Assembly: GCA_028685185.1 (NCBI GenBank)
Contig: JAQUEK010000004.1
Location: 1 to 64,000 of the forward strand
Reading direction: 5' to 3'
DNA length: 64,000 bases
Origin: Candidatus Altimarinota bacterium
Lineage (GTDB): Bacteria; Patescibacteriota; Gracilibacteria; BD1-5; UBA2023
The notes below the pieces were generated by a model that made no database searches, was not told the origin of the DNA, and was given only the letters and a program-made list of their open reading frames with translations. This document shows, in pieces, positions 11,950-22,758 of the stretch (its first letter is position 1; each line of letters begins with the position of its first letter). Made by a program: the position numbers and the translations under genes.

Positions 11950-12516
11950 ATGACAACAGAAAACGAAAAAGAATATAAGAATACAGATCCTGATTTTAAA
12001 ACTTGATGATCTGACATAATTGATATACGACCATTACTATCAGACAAATGGTATTTAGAAGATCAAGAGTATTGAGAAAGAGAAAGAGGAGAGCCTTTAA
12101 TCCCGAAAGTTATTGTTTCTCAATCAAGGAAGATAGAAATCAAAAATAGAAAGATTTTAGCAAGGAGAAAAAAAATCAAGGCGTTAATAATCAAGTTGAA
12201 GTATTGAGTATTTAGAGTATTTCTATTTATTTACAGAAAGATTTTAATTTTATTTATAGGCGTATATCAGAAGCTTGAAAACAAGATAAGAAGCCTTGAA
12301 TGGGGTTGAATTAACTTCGATGTCAAATATGATGAAAAAACTCTGTATTTTCTCGCCGTTAGTCTTCCGCAGACTGTCTATAATGTAGAACAGATTTTGA
12401 TGTATTATCCAATTTTAAGCAAGAAGAATTGCTATAAGCTTTTAGAAATAAGAAGGAATGAACTTAAAAAGTTCAATGAGATATTCAATAAAAGGAATAC
12501 TATGTGTCAAAAATAG
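11950..12516 (+). CDS. Hypothetical basic protein with membrane-like segment
   Basis: 188 residues, ATG at 11950, TAG at 12514. The N-terminus is acidic (MTTENEKEYKNTDPDFKTGG). A strongly basic stretch KIEIKNRKILARRKK is followed by a hydrophobic segment around VFRVFLFIYRKILILFIGVY, which could be a membrane anchor with a positive-inside flank. The C-terminal part is soluble-looking and includes SLPQTVYNVEQILMYYP. It lies 28 bp before the next gene in the same direction, likely one operon. I do not recognise the family. Confidence 0.6.
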
Positions 12517-12544
12517 TCGATTTATAGAATATCTGATTTATATT

Positions 12545-13003
12545 ATGAAGCTTTTACCGAAAGAAAATTTGCTTGTATTCAAGGCTAATTTGAGCTGAGA
12601 CATTGTCTATTTTCAATACTGGGACATTGACTACTTCTGATTTTGAAAGCCAGAAAAGATTATTGAGTTCATTAGAATCTGAAAAAGTGAGCCCTTCCTT
12701 TTATTGAAGCCACTTCTTATAATCAATCCACCAAGAATAGACTGAATATATGATAAAAGGGAGCTTTGAAATTATATAAGTAATGAAATAGAAAAGAAAA
12801 GGGTATATCTTAATAGGTTATGAGTTCAATTATCTAAACAAATTAAAGATTATATAATAAATGATGAGATTGTTTTTTATAACAAGAACGGCATTATTAA
12901 GGAAAAATATGTTTGGGTGAAAATACCGAAGAAATATAAGTTTCTTATTGATTACTTTTTTTGAGATGAACCCGAAGATCCGGAAGATAAAATTCCGCCA
13001 TAA
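12545..13003 (+). CDS. Hypothetical protein
   Basis: 152 residues, ATG at 12545, TAA at 13001. It begins MKLLPKENLLVFKANLSGDI and has alternating hydrophobic and charged segments, a basic middle (KRVYLNRLGVQLSKQIKDY) and a C-terminal tail GDEPEDPEDKIPP rich in Asp, Glu and Pro. There is no signal peptide. It is probably co-transcribed with the gene 28 bp upstream. I do not recognise the family. Confidence 0.6.
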
Positions 13004-13152
13004 TCCCCATTATTTCTATCGGTTGAATTTCTATATATTTTCAGTTGTTTTTCAGTTGGTGTGCCATATATAAAATTCAGCAAAATCATCATTTAGAATA
13101 ATGCTATATTTTATAGATATTTCTATCAAATTATTCCTGAAATAATTTAAAC

Positions 13153-13187
13153 AATAAAAGCTGTCATTAATTTTGACAGCTTTTATT
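13153..13187. terminator. Bidirectional intrinsic terminator
   Basis: Perfect stem AATAAAAGCTGTCA / TGACAGCTTTTATT with a 7-nt loop, placed between the convergent genes ending at 13003 (+) and 13192 (-). Confidence 0.85.
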
Positions 13188-13191
13188 AAAG

Positions 13192-13518
13192 TTAATATTC
13201 ATTAGAATTCATAATCGTCAATAGACGTCATGTGATTTTAGCATTAGATGCGTCTTCGCTTCAAAAGTTGTAGTCAGTATCGTAATAGTCAATTTTCCAA
13301 TAAATTTGATTTCATCCAATTTTTAAGCTTCAAAAATCATGTTCTCAATATGGATCATTTCATTTTCTGAAATCTGTGTAATATTTTACTTCTTGTATTA
13401 TCTTATAAACCATTTCTTCTCATAAGTCTTTGACTCATTTAGTGATTAAAGTTTTTGAGTTTGGGATATTTTCTCTGTGTTTGTCGTTTAGCTCTTTTAT
13501 TATTTCTGACTTTTCCAT
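13192..13518 (-). CDS. DUF3768 family protein
   Basis: 108 residues, ATG at 13518, TAA at 13192. The C-terminal half carries the DUF3768 pattern: DPYGEHDFGSLKIGG, then IYWKIDYYDTDYNFGSED, then GRLLTIMNSNEY. The family is small and frequent on plasmids and phages of proteobacteria; its function is unknown. Eight glycines are TGA. It faces the unknown genes across a strong terminator and lies about 200 bp before the integrase, in line with a mobile-element setting. Confidence 0.82.
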
Positions 13519-13680
13519 ATTTTATTTTTTTAAATGTTAAAAATTATATTTTACATTTAATACATACATTAATTTCTTTCAATTATCTTTTATTAGCTAC
13601 AAGTATATTGTAGCCAATAAAATCCAGTAGCTCTATGTTTAAAACAAAATATAAACTTGCTTTATTTCTCTTATGTGATA

Positions 13681-13726
13681 TTATTAGACTCGTTATATGT
13701 ATTTTAACATTAAGTCTAATATAATT
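13681..13726. promoter_or_regulatory. Paired AGTCTAATA motifs before integrase
   Basis: ATTAGACT at 13683-13690 and AAGTCTAATATA at 13712-13723 form an inverted pair directly upstream of the integrase start. Very similar motifs flank the start of the second integrase at 45275-45381. They could be recombinase arm sites or an operator. This is pattern reading only. Confidence 0.5.
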
Positions 13727-14317
13727 ATGAAATTTGTAGAACCTATAAGATTTCCGAAATCCATAGCTGCCATTAAAAATATCTTTCGTTGAGAATGAAA
13801 CATTAGAGATTTATTGTTGGTGGAACTTTGAATAAATAGTGCTCTGAGGATTTCAGATCTCTTAACTATTAAAGTAAATTATTTATTTGAAAAAGATCTT
13901 ACTATAAAAGATTTCTTTGATATTAAGGAAATGAAAACCGGAAAGATGAGTAGAATAACAATTACTCCAAAAGTAAGAGCTACCCTTGAAGAATATAAAA
14001 AAGCTTATCCTGAAATTGTTTCTTTGGAAAATAATTATATCTTTTTCAAAAGAAAAACTTTTCCCCTTGGGTCTGCTCCTATTTGAAGAAAAATGTCTTG
14101 ATATATAATTTCAAATATCTGCGAGCAAGTAGGTTTGAAGTGAAATTTTTCAAATCACAGTTTACGTAAGACTTGGGGTTTTATCGCAAGGACAAGCGGA
14201 ATACCTATCGAAATTATCCAGCATAAATTAAACCATTCATCATTACTAATCACTCAAAAATATTTGGGGATTACTGCTGATGAAATAGCCGATGCTTGTA
14301 TGAAATTAGATATTTAA
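13727..14317 (+). CDS. Small tyrosine recombinase / integrase (copy 1)
   Basis: 196 residues, ATG at 13727, TAA at 14315. Catalytic residues of the phage-integrase fold are visible: R41 in ALRISD, H144 and R147 in HSLRKTW, H170 in HKLNHSS and Y179 in TQKYLG, with K probably in the TGKMSR hairpin. At 196 residues it is a catalytic domain with almost no core-binding N-terminal domain, as in small XerH- or integron-like forms. It is a close paralogue of the integrase at 44654-45244, which has the same length. It probably moved the accessory region around it, but no flanking repeat was found for this copy. Confidence 0.88.
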
Positions 14318-14319
14318 TT

Positions 14320-14598
14320 TTACTTCTTCAATATGTTTGATAAGTTGAATTCATCCAAATCATTTACATGTTCTCATTTATTATTAACTTTCCTTACTTT
14401 TCAATCTATTTTTACAAATATATTTCATATAGGAAAATATAAGCTTCACTTTCACTTATCTACAACTATTTTTCATTTTTCATCTATATAATAATCATAC
14501 CAATCGCTTCATTCCTTATTTTCAATTAAGGCTTTTCATTTATATTTTCTATTTATTCAAAACATATTGTATTTATTAAAAATCGATAATAAACACAT
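14320..14598 (-). CDS. Hypothetical protein converging on integrase
   Basis: 92 residues, ATG at 14598, TAA at 14320, so its stop lies 2 bp past the integrase stop. It reads MCLLSIFNKYNMFGINRKYK, then DWYDYYIDEKGKIVVDKGKG, then FVKIDGKVRKVNNKGEHV. It is basic and about a tenth of its codons are TGA, so only code 25 shows it. The alternating DYYIDEKGKIVV and FVKIDGKVRKV strands suggest a small beta-rich fold. I do not recognise the family. Confidence 0.6.
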
Positions 14599-14669
14599 AC
14601 ATTCTTTTCTAATTTGTGGATTTTTTAAAAATGTGTTATTATACAACAAATAAAAATAAATAATCAATA

Positions 14670-15656
14670 ATGGCTTGATTGGATCAAGTGGCATATTACA
14701 GACCACCAGAAACAGAAGTTAGAACAAGCACCCCTGAAAAAGATAATAATTCAGGGTGAAATGTTGATTTTAAAAAGGAAGGTGCTAAAAGAAATTTTAC
14801 GAACATACTAAATCAGCTTTGAGAAACACAGAATGAAATAGATGATATCAACAGTATTAATTGAGATTTAACAAGAGATGAAATCGATGCTCTACTACAA
14901 GTAAAAGAAACAAAGAAACAATTATTAGCTTATAATTTACATGTAGAAATTTCTGATGATGGCGTAGCTACTTTAAGAGATTTTGACAAACAGACACAAG
15001 ATGAATTGATAGGAGAACTTAAACCTGAAAATTGGGAATCATTATTAGCTTTGCCTATATGATGAAGGGTTGAAAAAACAATAAAAATGTGATTAGTTCT
15101 AAAAAGATTAGCAATAAGGATCAATAAGTTATATAAAGATGAAAAACTGCTCGATAGCTGAAAGGAAGTTATATTAAAAGCCTGCGAACTTGCTAAAAAT
15201 TGAGATTTATATAAAATAAAGAGAATTATTGATGTATTGAAAAAATCAAGTGATACTGAATGAACTTTGACAAGAATACAAAAAAATAAAATAGTTGATG
15301 AACTTGTTTCCACTAAACGAGACATTCAGAAAATAAAGACAGAGTGAAGATCTTCAAGAGCTGTTGAAAAATTAAGTGAAGTTGAATATGAACCTATTTG
15401 AAGACTTTGAGATAATTTACATAAGTTATTCAAACATAACCCTAATACCAAACCAGAGTTTTGAAACATAAAAGATCAGGCATTTACTGAAATTAGGAAA
15501 TTCGAAAAATGGGAAGCTAAAAACTTTAAAATTCCTGATTTTAAGGAAATTAAAGAAAAATACATATGAGACTTTCTTCAAATGTTAGAGAGCCATTGAG
15601 TTAATACAAAGAATTTAAAAAATATTGAAGATATTAAAAGTTTATTTACTAAATAA
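14670..15656 (+). CDS. Hypothetical protein of accessory region
   Basis: 328 residues, ATG at 14670, TAA at 15654. It starts MAGLDQVAYYRPPETEVRTS and is hydrophilic and mostly helical, with segments such as NILNQLGETQNEIDDI and TRDEIDALLQVKETKKQLL that look like coiled coil. There is no signal peptide or catalytic motif. The next gene starts 6 bp later. The pair could be structural or replication proteins of the integrated element. I do not recognise the family. Confidence 0.65.
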
Positions 15657-15662
15657 GCAAGT

Positions 15663-16148
15663 ATGCCTAATACAATTAATACATACTCCGGAAATGATGC
15701 AAGAGAAAAAACTTCTGAAAAAGTCAAAACAATATCTCATGATTATGATTATTTTATTTGATGTATTGAATGAAATGATAAAACAAAATTTGTTCCAGAG
15801 AATCCAGATAAACAAATGAGAGATGAAATAGCTGAATATAACTTTAATTCTCTATTTTGAAAGGTGGAATTATACAGAGAAAGAATTAGTTCAGAAACAT
15901 ATTCTGATTATAGTGATTTTATTTTCTTACAAAATTACATAAAAAAATTGTTTTCAGTCTCTTATACTAATCAACCTTTATTATCTGCTTTTGAAACTCC
16001 TGAAATTAAAGATAAGTTTTTCAATCTTATGAAGAAATACATTTATGATAATTTTCCTTGATTTATGATGGATCTTACAAAACAATTTCCAATTTTATCA
16101 GATAATGAAATTAATTCTCTCCTAAATAATAATCCTGATATTAAATAA
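15663..16148 (+). CDS. Hypothetical protein of accessory region
   Basis: 161 residues, ATG at 15663, TAA at 16146. It begins MPNTINTYSGNDAREKTSEK and ends in ILSDNEINSLLNNNPDIK. Soluble, mixed charge, no motif recognised. It follows the 328-residue gene by 6 bp and is probably translated from the same mRNA. Confidence 0.6.
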
Positions 16149-16492
16149 TTGTTTTCTTGCTACTACTACAAATAAGTTTTATAATTTATCTATTACTTCT
16201 ACTTTAATATCTACTATATTACAATACTATTATCTACTATTATTATCATATATATCTAATGTCTTACTGTTAATATAATACTATTACATACTAATAACTA
16301 TTATATTATTAGATATATATTATTAATTAGTTTCTCTTATGCTTTACTATAAATAACAAGAAGAATGTTTTATATCAGGGCTTACCATACGACCTTTCGC
16401 AATATCTTGAAAAATCCACATTTTCTTTCTTAATTAAGTATATACTTTGTATATATAAGGCAATCTTGAAGATTTTAATTTTTATGTATTGT

Positions 16493-16660
16493 ATAAAATA
16501 TATTGAGTGCTAAATATGCTTCAAATTTTTCCAACAACTCTTTGATGTATTTTTCTTTTCAATATCGGGATTAAGTCAAAGAATTCATCCAGAATTTCCA
16601 TATCGAATTCCAATGTCAAAGTTTTGTTTAGAAATTTGCCACATTTGAGCAACCATAAAG
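16493..16660 (-). pseudogene. Decayed copy A of WLPKG-family small gene
   Basis: The minus strand reads WLLKCGKFLNKTLTLEFDME and ILDEFFDLIPI, aligned with copies B (17974) and C (18786), but the frame is lost after the DLIPI region and the tail KRKIHQRVVGKI no longer matches. Key positions WLPKG and ECDMEIPDEF are altered. A terminator-like hairpin (stem AATAATCCCAT / ATGGGATTATT, 16676-16710) sits just before it, as at copies B and C. Confidence 0.55.
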
Positions 16661-16675
16661 GGGAACTAAAATAAA

Positions 16676-16710
16676 TAATCCCATCCTTATAACAAGAATG
16701 GGATTATTAT
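16676..16710. terminator. Hairpin before copy A
   Basis: Stem AATAATCCCAT / ATGGGATTATT with loop CCTTATAACAAGA. It occupies the same place relative to the small gene as the hairpins at 18137-18175 and 18945-18975. It could terminate or attenuate leftward transcription. Confidence 0.6.
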
Positions 16711-16769
16711 GGTTAGAGAGGTGAGTTTTGGATTTGGTTAGAGTTTTTGTAAAATAGTGGTTATTTTTA

Positions 16770-17950
16770 GGTATTCATATATTATTTAAATCACCTTATA
16801 TCAAATCACCTTATATCAAATCAATCAGCATTAAATCAGTAAAAATCATATCAATAATCATCATATTTTGTTCAAGTGATTTTATGTGTTCAATCTATAT
16901 TAAAGAATCTCTTATTATATCATTCATAATCAAATCATTTTAAGTCAAATCATTCAGGGTCATATTTTGTTCAAGTGATTTTATGTGTTCAATAATCATC
17001 AAATCATCTCTTATTATATCATTCAGAATCAAATCACCTCTTATTATATCATTTTTCGTCATATTTTGTTCAAGTGATTTTATGTGTTCAATAATCATCA
17101 AATCATTTCTTATTATATCATTCAGAATCAAATCACTTTGAATCTTGATTATATCAGTTAAAATGCACTCAATTTTTATTAAATCATTTCTTATTATATC
17201 AATTTATATCGTATCAATAAATATTGTATCAAAAAAAATCAAATCACTCTAAATCGAATGATTCTCAATTCATATATAACTTTTTTACATTAAATCATCT
17301 TTCATTATATCAATATTCATTGAATAAATATTGACTTGATTTATCAATTCAAATTCAGAATACATCATCAACTTTATTAAGTTTAAATTTTTTAGTTAAA
17401 AGAAAATCTTCTTTTCATTCAAAATTAATGAAATACCCAGAATTAACTTCACAAATCTTATTTCATTTTTTATCTAATCAATTTACGTTAATTCAATAAA
17501 CATCAAATCACTTATAGTCATATCAATTTAAATCAAATCCATAAGTATTATATCATTTTTCATCATATTTTGTTAATGTTATTTTATGAATTCATTCTCT
17601 ATTAAATCAATAGTGATTATACAATGTTCATGTGTATCTATAAATTCAATTCATATCGTATCATTTTTCATCATATTTTGTTAACGTTATTTTATGAATT
17701 CATTCTCTATTAAATCACTTTTTATTAAATCACTTATAGTCATATCAATTTAAATCAAATCCATAAGTATTATATCATTTTTCATTAAATTTAGTTCCTG
17801 TAAATTTATGAAATCATTCTCTATTAAATCAATTCGCATCATAATAAGTTCAAGTATCTTTATGTAATCAATTTTGATAAAATCAAAAATAATCAGGAAT
17901 ACCATTTTCATAAAATCAATTCATAATAATGAAAGATATAAAAATATATT
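16770..17950 (-). repeat. 15-bp periodic array, probable decayed pentapeptide-repeat gene
   Basis: Over about 1.2 kb the plus strand repeats ATCA / AAATCA roughly every 15 bases. On the minus strand this gives five-residue units such as GDLIL, NDIIR, DDLMI and NDLIK, the (D/N)-L-x-x spacing of pentapeptide-repeat proteins. A larger unit of 99 bp beginning CATATTTTGTTCAAGTGATT recurs at 16862, 16961 and 17060, and a related unit with CATCATATTTTGTTAA recurs twice after 17550. Only 16940-17131 is open (63 codons); TAA and TAG recur in frame elsewhere. Apart from this array and copy A, nothing that looks like a gene is seen between 16149 and 17973. Confidence 0.6.
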
Positions 17951-17973
17951 AATATTTTGAATTATATCTATTT

Positions 17974-18156
17974 TTATAATTTATCAAACTTTCCCAATAA
18001 TTCTTCTTCATATTCTTCTCTATCAATTTCAGGATTCAATTCAAAGAATTCATCTGGAATTTCCATGTCGCATTCTACTGCCAAAGTTTTGGTTAGAGAT
18101 TTGCCACCTTTGGGCAACCATAGAATCAAATTTATAAAAAATAGCTTTTTCAGCAA
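17974..18156 (-). CDS. WLPKG-family small protein, copy B
   Basis: About 60 residues if started at the TTG at 18156; the conserved part begins at WLPKGGKSLTKTLAVECDME (about 18120) and continues IPDEFFELNPEIDREEYEEE. TAA at 17974. Copy C shares most residues while differing at third codon positions, which supports a coding role. The start is uncertain: the TTG lies inside the hairpin at 18137-18175. An out-of-frame ATG in CTATGGTTGCCC is disrupted in copy C. The protein is acidic at its C-terminus; I do not recognise the family. Confidence 0.5.
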   Translation of the reverse strand: MLKKLFFINLILWLPKGGKSLTKTLAVECDMEIPDEFFELNPEIDREEYEEELLGKFDKL

Positions 18157-18175
18157 TGAGAAGCTATTTTTTTGG
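18137..18175. terminator. Hairpin before copy B
   Basis: Stem AAAAAATAGCTT / AAGCTATTTTTTT with a short loop, followed by TGGTTAGAG. The motif GGTTAGAG also occurs just inside copies B and C and next to the copy A hairpin. Confidence 0.6.
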
Positions 18176-18278
18176 TTAGAGTTGATATTTTTGATTCCGT
18201 AAAATATTATTTTGTTATATTCTTTTTTTAAATATAGTTTCTATGAAATTTTTTAAGTCTCTTCTTAATTTATAAACT

Positions 18279-18791
18279 ATGAAAATTTATATCACATGAC
18301 CTTGATGATCTTGAAAATCAACAATTTCAATCAAATTAGCGAAGCTATATAATTTACCTGTTATTCATTTAGATAAACTGCTTTGGGTACAACCTTGAGT
18401 TGAAAATAAAAATTATTGAGATTTACAAAGGGCTGCCATTAAAGAAGAAAAATGGATAATTGAATGACCGAGTTGTTCAATAGTTAAAGAAATGAAGAAT
18501 GATATTGATTTGATAATTCTTTTAAATCCTAATCCAATTATTAATGTTTTCAATGTTGTAAAAAGATATATAAAATGACGTTTTTTTAACGGGGAGAGAA
18601 TAGGTGTTAATATAGAATCTGAAAATCAACTTTCATTAAATTTTCTATATAGAACATTAATTTACAGAAAAAGGCAACTTCCACGACTACTTAAAAATAT
18701 AAATGATTCATGATTGATTCCTAAATTATTAGAAATTAACTCTTTTAGCAAATCGTTCGATATAGTCAAAGACCATATTGATAATTTATAA
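18279..18791 (+). CDS. P-loop nucleotide kinase-like protein (topology modulation / adenylate kinase-like)
   Basis: 170 residues, ATG at 18279, TAA at 18789. It begins MKIYITGPGGSGKSTISIKL: a Walker A P-loop in which four glycines are TGA, one of the clearest signs of code 25 in the window. It continues with VIHLDKLLW and EEKWIIEGPSCS, matching the adenylate-kinase-like 'topology modulation protein' group (D of LDKLLW, then WIxEG). The substrate is unknown. Its stop overlaps the stop of copy C on the other strand by a few bases. Confidence 0.8.
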
Positions 18792-18950
18792 ATCTTTAAA
18801 TTTGTCTAACAACTCTTCTTCAAAAATAATTTTTTCAATATCAGGGTTCAATTCATAGAACTCATCCGGAATTTCCATATCGCATTCTATTGCGAAAGTT
18901 TTGGTTAGAGACTTATGACCTTTGGGCAACCATAGAATTTTATAAAACAA
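18786..18950 (-). CDS. WLPKG-family small protein, copy C
   Basis: 54 residues from a TTG at 18950, TAA at 18786: LWLPKGHKSLTKTFAIECDM, then EIPDEFYELNPDIEK and an acidic tail. GAGGGA just before the TTG could serve as the ribosome binding site and is part of the 3' arm of the hairpin that ends the antiporter gene. The start is not certain. Differences from copy B are mostly synonymous or conservative. Function unknown. Confidence 0.5.
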   Translation of the reverse strand: MFYKILWLPKGHKSLTKTFAIECDMEIPDEFYELNPDIEKIIFEEELLDKFKDL

Positions 18951-18975
18951 TCCCTCAGGAAAACCTGAGGGATTG
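18945..18975 (-). terminator. Intrinsic terminator of antiporter gene / leader hairpin of copy C
   Basis: Stem AAACAATCCCTCAGG / CCTGAGGGATTGTTT around a 4-nt loop, directly after the TAA of the antiporter gene and directly before copy C. Confidence 0.8.
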
Positions 18976-18977
18976 TT

Positions 18978-21077
18978 TTATATTAGTGTTTTTGCATCCC
19001 TATTTATCTTGTGTTCTATTTCATCTGATATATCAACATATAATTTAGGAGAAAGGAATTCTTTTTCAAATAACACTTTAACTGTCTTTTCCTCTAATTT
19101 CAAGAGTGATTTATTCACAAGTCGTATATCCAATTTACTTATCATTTTTTCATTTTTTGAATAGATCTCATTCATTTTTTGTCTGCTTAATCAATTGAAT
19201 TTTGAATATAATTCAATTATGGAATTAAAGGAATTTTCTGATATTCAAATATCAATTTTTCTAAGCTTTTGGAATTCATCTATTACTTTGCTTGATACTA
19301 TATATTTTGTCCTATTTTTCAGGTACTGGTATATGATATCATCATTTTTTGAATGGAGATATATTATGATTTTATCAATTACCCCCATCTCTTCAATTAA
19401 TGTCTCTTGTTTAACCTGTGTCTTATCATTTTCAATCCTTTCAATTTGCCTGTCTATTTTTCATAGCATATATTTGAATATATATTCATCGATCTCATTA
19501 TATCTGAATAATTCCTTGAGATATTGTTTCTCTATTCATAATGCATGCAAAGAAAACGCCTTATTTATCAATTCATCAGGATTTTTATTTTTTGAAAGCA
19601 ATTTTTTGAATTCTTCAATCTCATGGCTTAATTTTTTCTGATATTTGCTATTCAATTCTACATATTCAGATTCAGAGATATGTCATTTTAAATTAATCTG
19701 TTCTATTTTTTCTATGATTTCCAAATAAATCAATATCATGGATTCATGTTTCTGGAAATGTTCAATTTCATGCAGCTTATTGATTTTAAGCTTCTTCACA
19801 AGATATCAGATGCTAGGAGCTTTTATGAATAAGGTAAACATTATGCTTCATATTGTTATTGCCAATAAGAAGTCTTTTATGCTATATGGAAGAGTCCAGC
19901 TTTGGATTATAAAATCATCAGGTATCATAAGAACCATCATTAATGCAAGCGCACCCCTTAAACTTCACCAAGCTAGAAGATTCTGCCATGATTTTGGAAT
20001 ATTATCCTCAAGCTTCAGGATATTAAAAATGCTTATGGGAATATAGATACTTATTCATCTGGCAATTATTACCACTAATATGGTAATGATTACAGGTATA
20101 ATGAAATTAATCAGATTAACATTCAAAGAAACGAACATAACTCACATCAATAAGAATACCAATGAATTTGCAACGAATCATACAAATCACCAAAAATTCT
20201 CCATATATTCCTCCACTTTATGAGATATCTTATATCTTCAGTAATTTCCGACAACTATGGAAGCTACGGCTGTAGCGATAACTCAAGATATTTTGATTTC
20301 AAATCATCATATTTTAACAAATTCACTTATCACTTCAGAAAGTATAAATGTCAAATGTGCTACAATCATCGTAAGAGCTATTTCCAGATTTTCATTTCAT
20401 CTAACTTTTTCAATTAGCTTGGAAAATCAAAATCACATCACAGATCCAAAAACTATTCATCAGATCAACATGCATAAAAATGTTGCTATTCAGATTCATA
20501 TGGTTCAAGTGGATACAACTCAGCTTTTTATCACAGCAAGCATTACCAGAAACAAAGCCAAAGCTGTTCAATCATTAAATAAGCTTTCTCATTCGAAAAT
20601 CAAAACAAGACGACGAGGTGCTCAAAATTGCTTAAACAGGGCCAAAACAGCTACAGGGTCAGTGGATGAAATTATCGATCAGAATAACATTGTGATTTCC
20701 AGAGGTACAGGTAATCAAATCAGATCAAAAATGAAATATAATCAATATCAGATTATGAAAGTGGAAATAAGGAGTCAGATTATTGCCAAAGATCATATTG
20801 ATTTCCAATTTCTAAGCAATTGCCGATATCACATATTATATCCTGACTCGAATATCAGAATCGGAAGGAAAACAAAAAATAGCAATTCAGGCGTAAGTTT
20901 GAATTCAACAATGAATTTCAAAAATCATAAATGGCTTATTGGAATCAAAATCAGTCATGTAAGTACAAGAAGTACAGTATAGGGAAGCTTTGTTTTTTTT
21001 GACAGCATATATACAAGGCTTGAAATTGATAACAAACTTAAAATTGATAATGTCGATAATAGAAAATTATGGTCCAT
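18978..21077 (-). CDS. Na+/H+ antiporter, CPA1 (NhaP) family, with long C-terminal domain
   Basis: 699 residues, ATG at 21077, TAA at 18978. About twelve hydrophobic segments fill the first 400 residues. CPA1 motifs are visible: FVFLPILIFESGYNM, the ion-binding-region motif SSTDPVAVLALFKQFGAP, FEGESLFNDGTA and ARGISIYIP. The last 300 residues are a hydrophilic helical domain (HEIEHFQKHESMILIYLEII and on) longer than in typical NhaP, probably a cytosolic regulatory part. The protein exchanges Na+ or K+ for protons at the membrane. Many glycines in membrane segments are TGA. It is followed by a terminator. Confidence 0.9.
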
Positions 21078-21255
21078 GCTTATTTATTATTTTTTAATCC
21101 CTTGATTTTATACATTTATTTATTTTGGCAAGTATTTTTGCTTAAAATCCTAAATATGATATATGTTGATTTTTCAGGTTTTTTGACAAAAAAACGTATA
21201 TTCATATACTCGGATTGACCTAGTTTGACAGTTTATACATTATAGATAATTAAAA

Positions 21256-22758
21256 ATGATCATCGCGATAATGCTGTTTACATATCTGATAACCATATAT
21301 CTCCTTTATATGCTGTTTTTCAGAAAAATCGTATTTCCTATTAAGAATCATATCTTCATAATCTTTCAGAATGATGGTGAGATTCGCTGATGAGGCTGAC
21401 TTATTACACTTACCGCTGAAATCAGAACTTTTCTCTGAATCCCATATAGCTTTATAAGGCATGGATTCAATGATATTAACAATTACAAAGAAAATTTCTT
21501 TTCTCCTTTTTCAGAGAAGCTTTCTATGCATCTTATCTTTCGTGATACTAATCACAGCATATTTCAAGATGAAAATGTAAGCAGATTCGTTCATTTCTAT
21601 AAGAAAATATTTCCTGGCAATGATATTCCAAAAACATGGCTGATTATAAATTACACCTTTGTAGAGAACTTATTCAGGTTCATACCTCCGTTTAAACTCG
21701 GTTCATTTAATATAAGAAGATCTAGTCTATTTAAGACTCTCTCGCATCTTGTGGGTGATAATGACCTATGATGAAATAAAAGGAAGGATGTGATTTTTTC
21801 CTTGATACCGAGAATCCTCATTTTGTTCATCATACCTTTTTTCCCTCATCTGATGCTTGTATTGGGAAAAATATGATTAAATAAGAAGGATATGGTTTTA
21901 GTGTGATACGATGAGAAGATTCCGAGAAGTCCAATATATATCAGTATTGCTGAAAACAATCTTATAGGTAGGAAATGAAACAGATACATTGAAAATTCCT
22001 TATGATTCGATTTTTTTATTCAGGATGTAAACGAAGAAAATATTTCCTGAACATGAAAAATAAGGATATCGAAAAGGCTTTTCGCTGAAGAATCATTTCC
22101 TCTTTCCTGAACATACAGATTCGTTCTTCTTCCGGTTTTTTCAAAGCATTTTTCTTTTGACGAAAGCGATTATAGATATTTCGAATTCGGTCCGAACGGA
22201 TCATTTTACCATGAGATATCTTTTGAATTCAACCTTCCAAGAACCTGATTCATAGATATACTAAAGCAGGACTGATTGCAGAATACTAATATCACAGCCA
22301 ATTTTCAGACAAAAATGTTTCAATATCTGCCTATCACAAATCTACCTTCAAAAAAAGATCATTGGCATTCCTTAAATAAAAGCTTTACAAAGAATCTCAG
22401 ATTGGTATATGATCTTATGAGTGATAACTCTGCTTTAAGATTGATACATAGGACGATAATATCACCTTGAATACTTCAGATATCTTTCCAGAAATCAGTG
22501 ATACCATCAAAATCGAACTTTCTTTTTACATATGAAGGAAGTATCATAGATATAAAAGAAGTTATAACAGAGGATGAGGGGAAAACATTGATCTTTTTCA
22601 TATCTGATCCTGATTCTATCCCTTATTATACTTCATTAGAGAAAAATACTGTCTTAAAAGTCGAGATGTCAAATATAAAAGACGTTACCTGAATGATTCA
22701 TTACGGTAACGTCTCAAGAAAAAATTGGCTTCCTTGGTCTGAAAATTACATAAGATAA
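21256..22758 (+). CDS. Membrane-anchored protein of unknown function
   Basis: 500 residues, ATG at 21256, TAA at 22756. A hydrophobic N-terminal segment MIIAIMLFTYLITIYLLYML acts as anchor or uncleaved signal. A second hydrophobic stretch lies near residue 190 (IFSLIPRILILFIIPFFPHL). The region after it looks beta-rich, as in an extracellular sandwich. The first 90 residues have a GEIRGGGLITLTAEIRTFLG patch with four TGA glycines in a row of charged and small residues. Its stop overlaps the convergent 94-residue YG-repeat gene by 13 bp. I do not recognise the family. Confidence 0.7.

Noticed and set aside
12300-12515. Relaxase or replication gene among the unknown genes at 11950-13003
   Set aside because: No HUH or catalytic tyrosine motif and no Rep-type motif could be seen.
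16770-17950. Possible CRISPR array
   Set aside because: Repeat units are not of constant length, spacers are not unique, and no cas genes are present; the period is 15 bp as in coding pentapeptides.
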